Shown here in pieces: positions 63,400 to 64,000 of a stretch of DNA of 64,000 nt (position 1 is the first letter of the stretch; every line of letters begins with the position of its first letter). The stretch comes from Pyrococcus sp. ST04 (GTDB taxonomy: Archaea > Methanobacteriota_B > Thermococci > Thermococcales > Thermococcaceae). A program made the translations under genes and the position numbers. A model generated the notes under the pieces. That model did no database searches. It worked only from the letters and a program-made list of their open reading frames with translations, and was not told the DNA's origin. The stretch is from contig NC_017946.1 in the NCBI RefSeq assembly GCF_000263735.1, forward strand, positions 227,348 to 291,347, given 5' to 3'.

Positions 63400-64000
63400 A
63401 TGCTTAATGTTTCAGAAATTGGGATCAAGTTCCTAGGAGAAAATGTTGAAGAGTTCAAAGAAGGCTTTAAAACTTTATTTGCTAGAAGATATCTACCTGA
63501 CGTTCGAGAGAGTGTTGAAAAACCAAGTATAGTTATAGAGAGGTTCAGAGGAGAAGAATTTAGGATTTTCAGTGCAACATACGATCATATGGGTGTTGAT
63601 GAATATAAGATAGAATCTCCCAAACCTTCCGCTTATGGGAATGAAGCACCAATATTCTTTCTTCTTCAAGCTGTTGCGAGGGCCAGTGCCAAGGTTGGGC
63701 GAGTAGTAGTTACAGACTCAGTAGCCGTTTATGAAGATGGAGAGGTTGTACTTTTTGTTGGCTATCCCCACACGGGGAAGAGTACAATTTCTGTCCTAGC
63801 ATTAGCTAAAGGGCTTAATGTTCTCAGCACGGAGAATACTGTGGTTGAAGTAAAAGACAGTTTGAGGGTAGTTGGTGGAACCGAGGTATTAGTTTATGAT
63901 CCCTCTGTTAAACATATTTATGGGGTTAATGTTCCCCATGACTCCTCGACGAAGAGTGGCTATCTCATAAAGGATCTAAAGGGAGAGATGAGGGAGAATA
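63400..64000 (+). CDS. HPr kinase/PCK-like P-loop protein, 5' part
   Basis: 200 residues of a gene that runs off the window. The P-loop VGYPHTGKSTISVLALAKGL (about 120-139) with the preceding VVVTDSVAVYEDGEVVLF resembles HPr kinase/PEPCK-type nucleotide-binding proteins, which are common and uncharacterised in archaea. The N-terminal 110 residues are unrecognised. The kinase substrate and the C-terminal half are not visible. Confidence 0.7.
   Translation, partial: MLNVSEIGIKFLGENVEEFKEGFKTLFARRYLPDVRESVEKPSIVIERFRGEEFRIFSATYDHMGVDEYKIESPKPSAYGNEAPIFFLLQAVARASAKVGRVVVTDSVAVYEDGEVVLFVGYPHTGKSTISVLALAKGLNVLSTENTVVEVKDSLRVVGGTEVLVYDPSVKHIYGVNVPHDSSTKSGYLIKDLKGEMREN

Overview
The window is a stretch of Pyrococcus chromosome (Thermococcales, hyperthermophilic Euryarchaeota). 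The evidence is a single origin next to orc1/cdc6 and DNA polymerase D, a SurR/PDO pair, a TrmBL1-type regulator, archaeal translation and lipid genes, roughly 40% GC coding DNA against very GC-rich structural RNAs, and AGGTGA-type ribosome binding sites matching the 16S 3' end CACCTCCT. The species cannot be fixed by reading alone. From memory the gene content matches P. furiosus, P. horikoshii and P. abyssi, but the 437-residue intein in the polymerase D large subunit is longer than the ones I recall in P. abyssi and P. horikoshii.

Layout. 1-556 is the 3' part of methylthioadenosine phosphorylase. 557-1414 is the replication origin: two long ORB elements in inverted orientation around AT-rich DNA, then mini-ORBs running into the orc1 promoter. 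1415-11121 is a replication cluster (orc1, polB/DP1, polC/DP2 with an intein, a metallo-hydrolase, radB). 11118-16045 holds a FAU-1-type RNase, two orphan genes, a Trm5-family tRNA methyltransferase and moaA. 16071-20126 encodes the clamp loader (rfcL, and rfcS with a second intein). 20245-25767 is redox and cofactor metabolism (pdo, surR, ferredoxin, geranylgeranyl reductase, nadE, moaE). 25876-31875 contains a radical-SAM-like protein lacking its cluster motif, two KaiC-like ATPases, an exported OB-repeat protein with a TctA-like permease, a zinc-ribbon protein and a class II aldolase.

31883-32209 is RNase P RNA, whose 3' end overlaps the 3' end of primase small subunit on the other strand. 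32194-39054 carries primase (priS, priL), Clp1 RNA kinase, an Lrp-like regulator, EngB, an MFS transporter and the proteasome ATPase PAN. 39239-43764 is a CUT1-type sugar ABC operon. 43905-53794 carries an aminotransferase, ribose-1,5-bisphosphate isomerase, TrmBL1, an XPB-like helicase, spermidine synthase, an AAA ATPase and several membrane proteins. 53795-59012 is the rRNA operon (16S, tRNA-Ala, 23S; no 5S), with complete bulge-helix-bulge processing stems around both rRNAs. 59081 to the end has DUF2139 and DUF366 genes, a CTP-transferase-like membrane protein, class I lysyl-tRNA synthetase and a truncated P-loop gene.

How it fits together. Initiator, replicative polymerase, recombinase paralogue, clamp loader and primase all lie within 35 kb of the origin, and orc1-polB-polC are translationally coupled. 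The most notable observations are ORB-like elements inside the coding sequence of the DP1 linker; two inteins interrupting the polymerase active site and the clamp-loader P-loop; a GC-rich intein with a GC gradient in its flanking extein; a SPASM protein without the radical SAM cysteines beside two KaiC-like ATPases; and an unexplained GC-rich hairpin element at 45365-45427.
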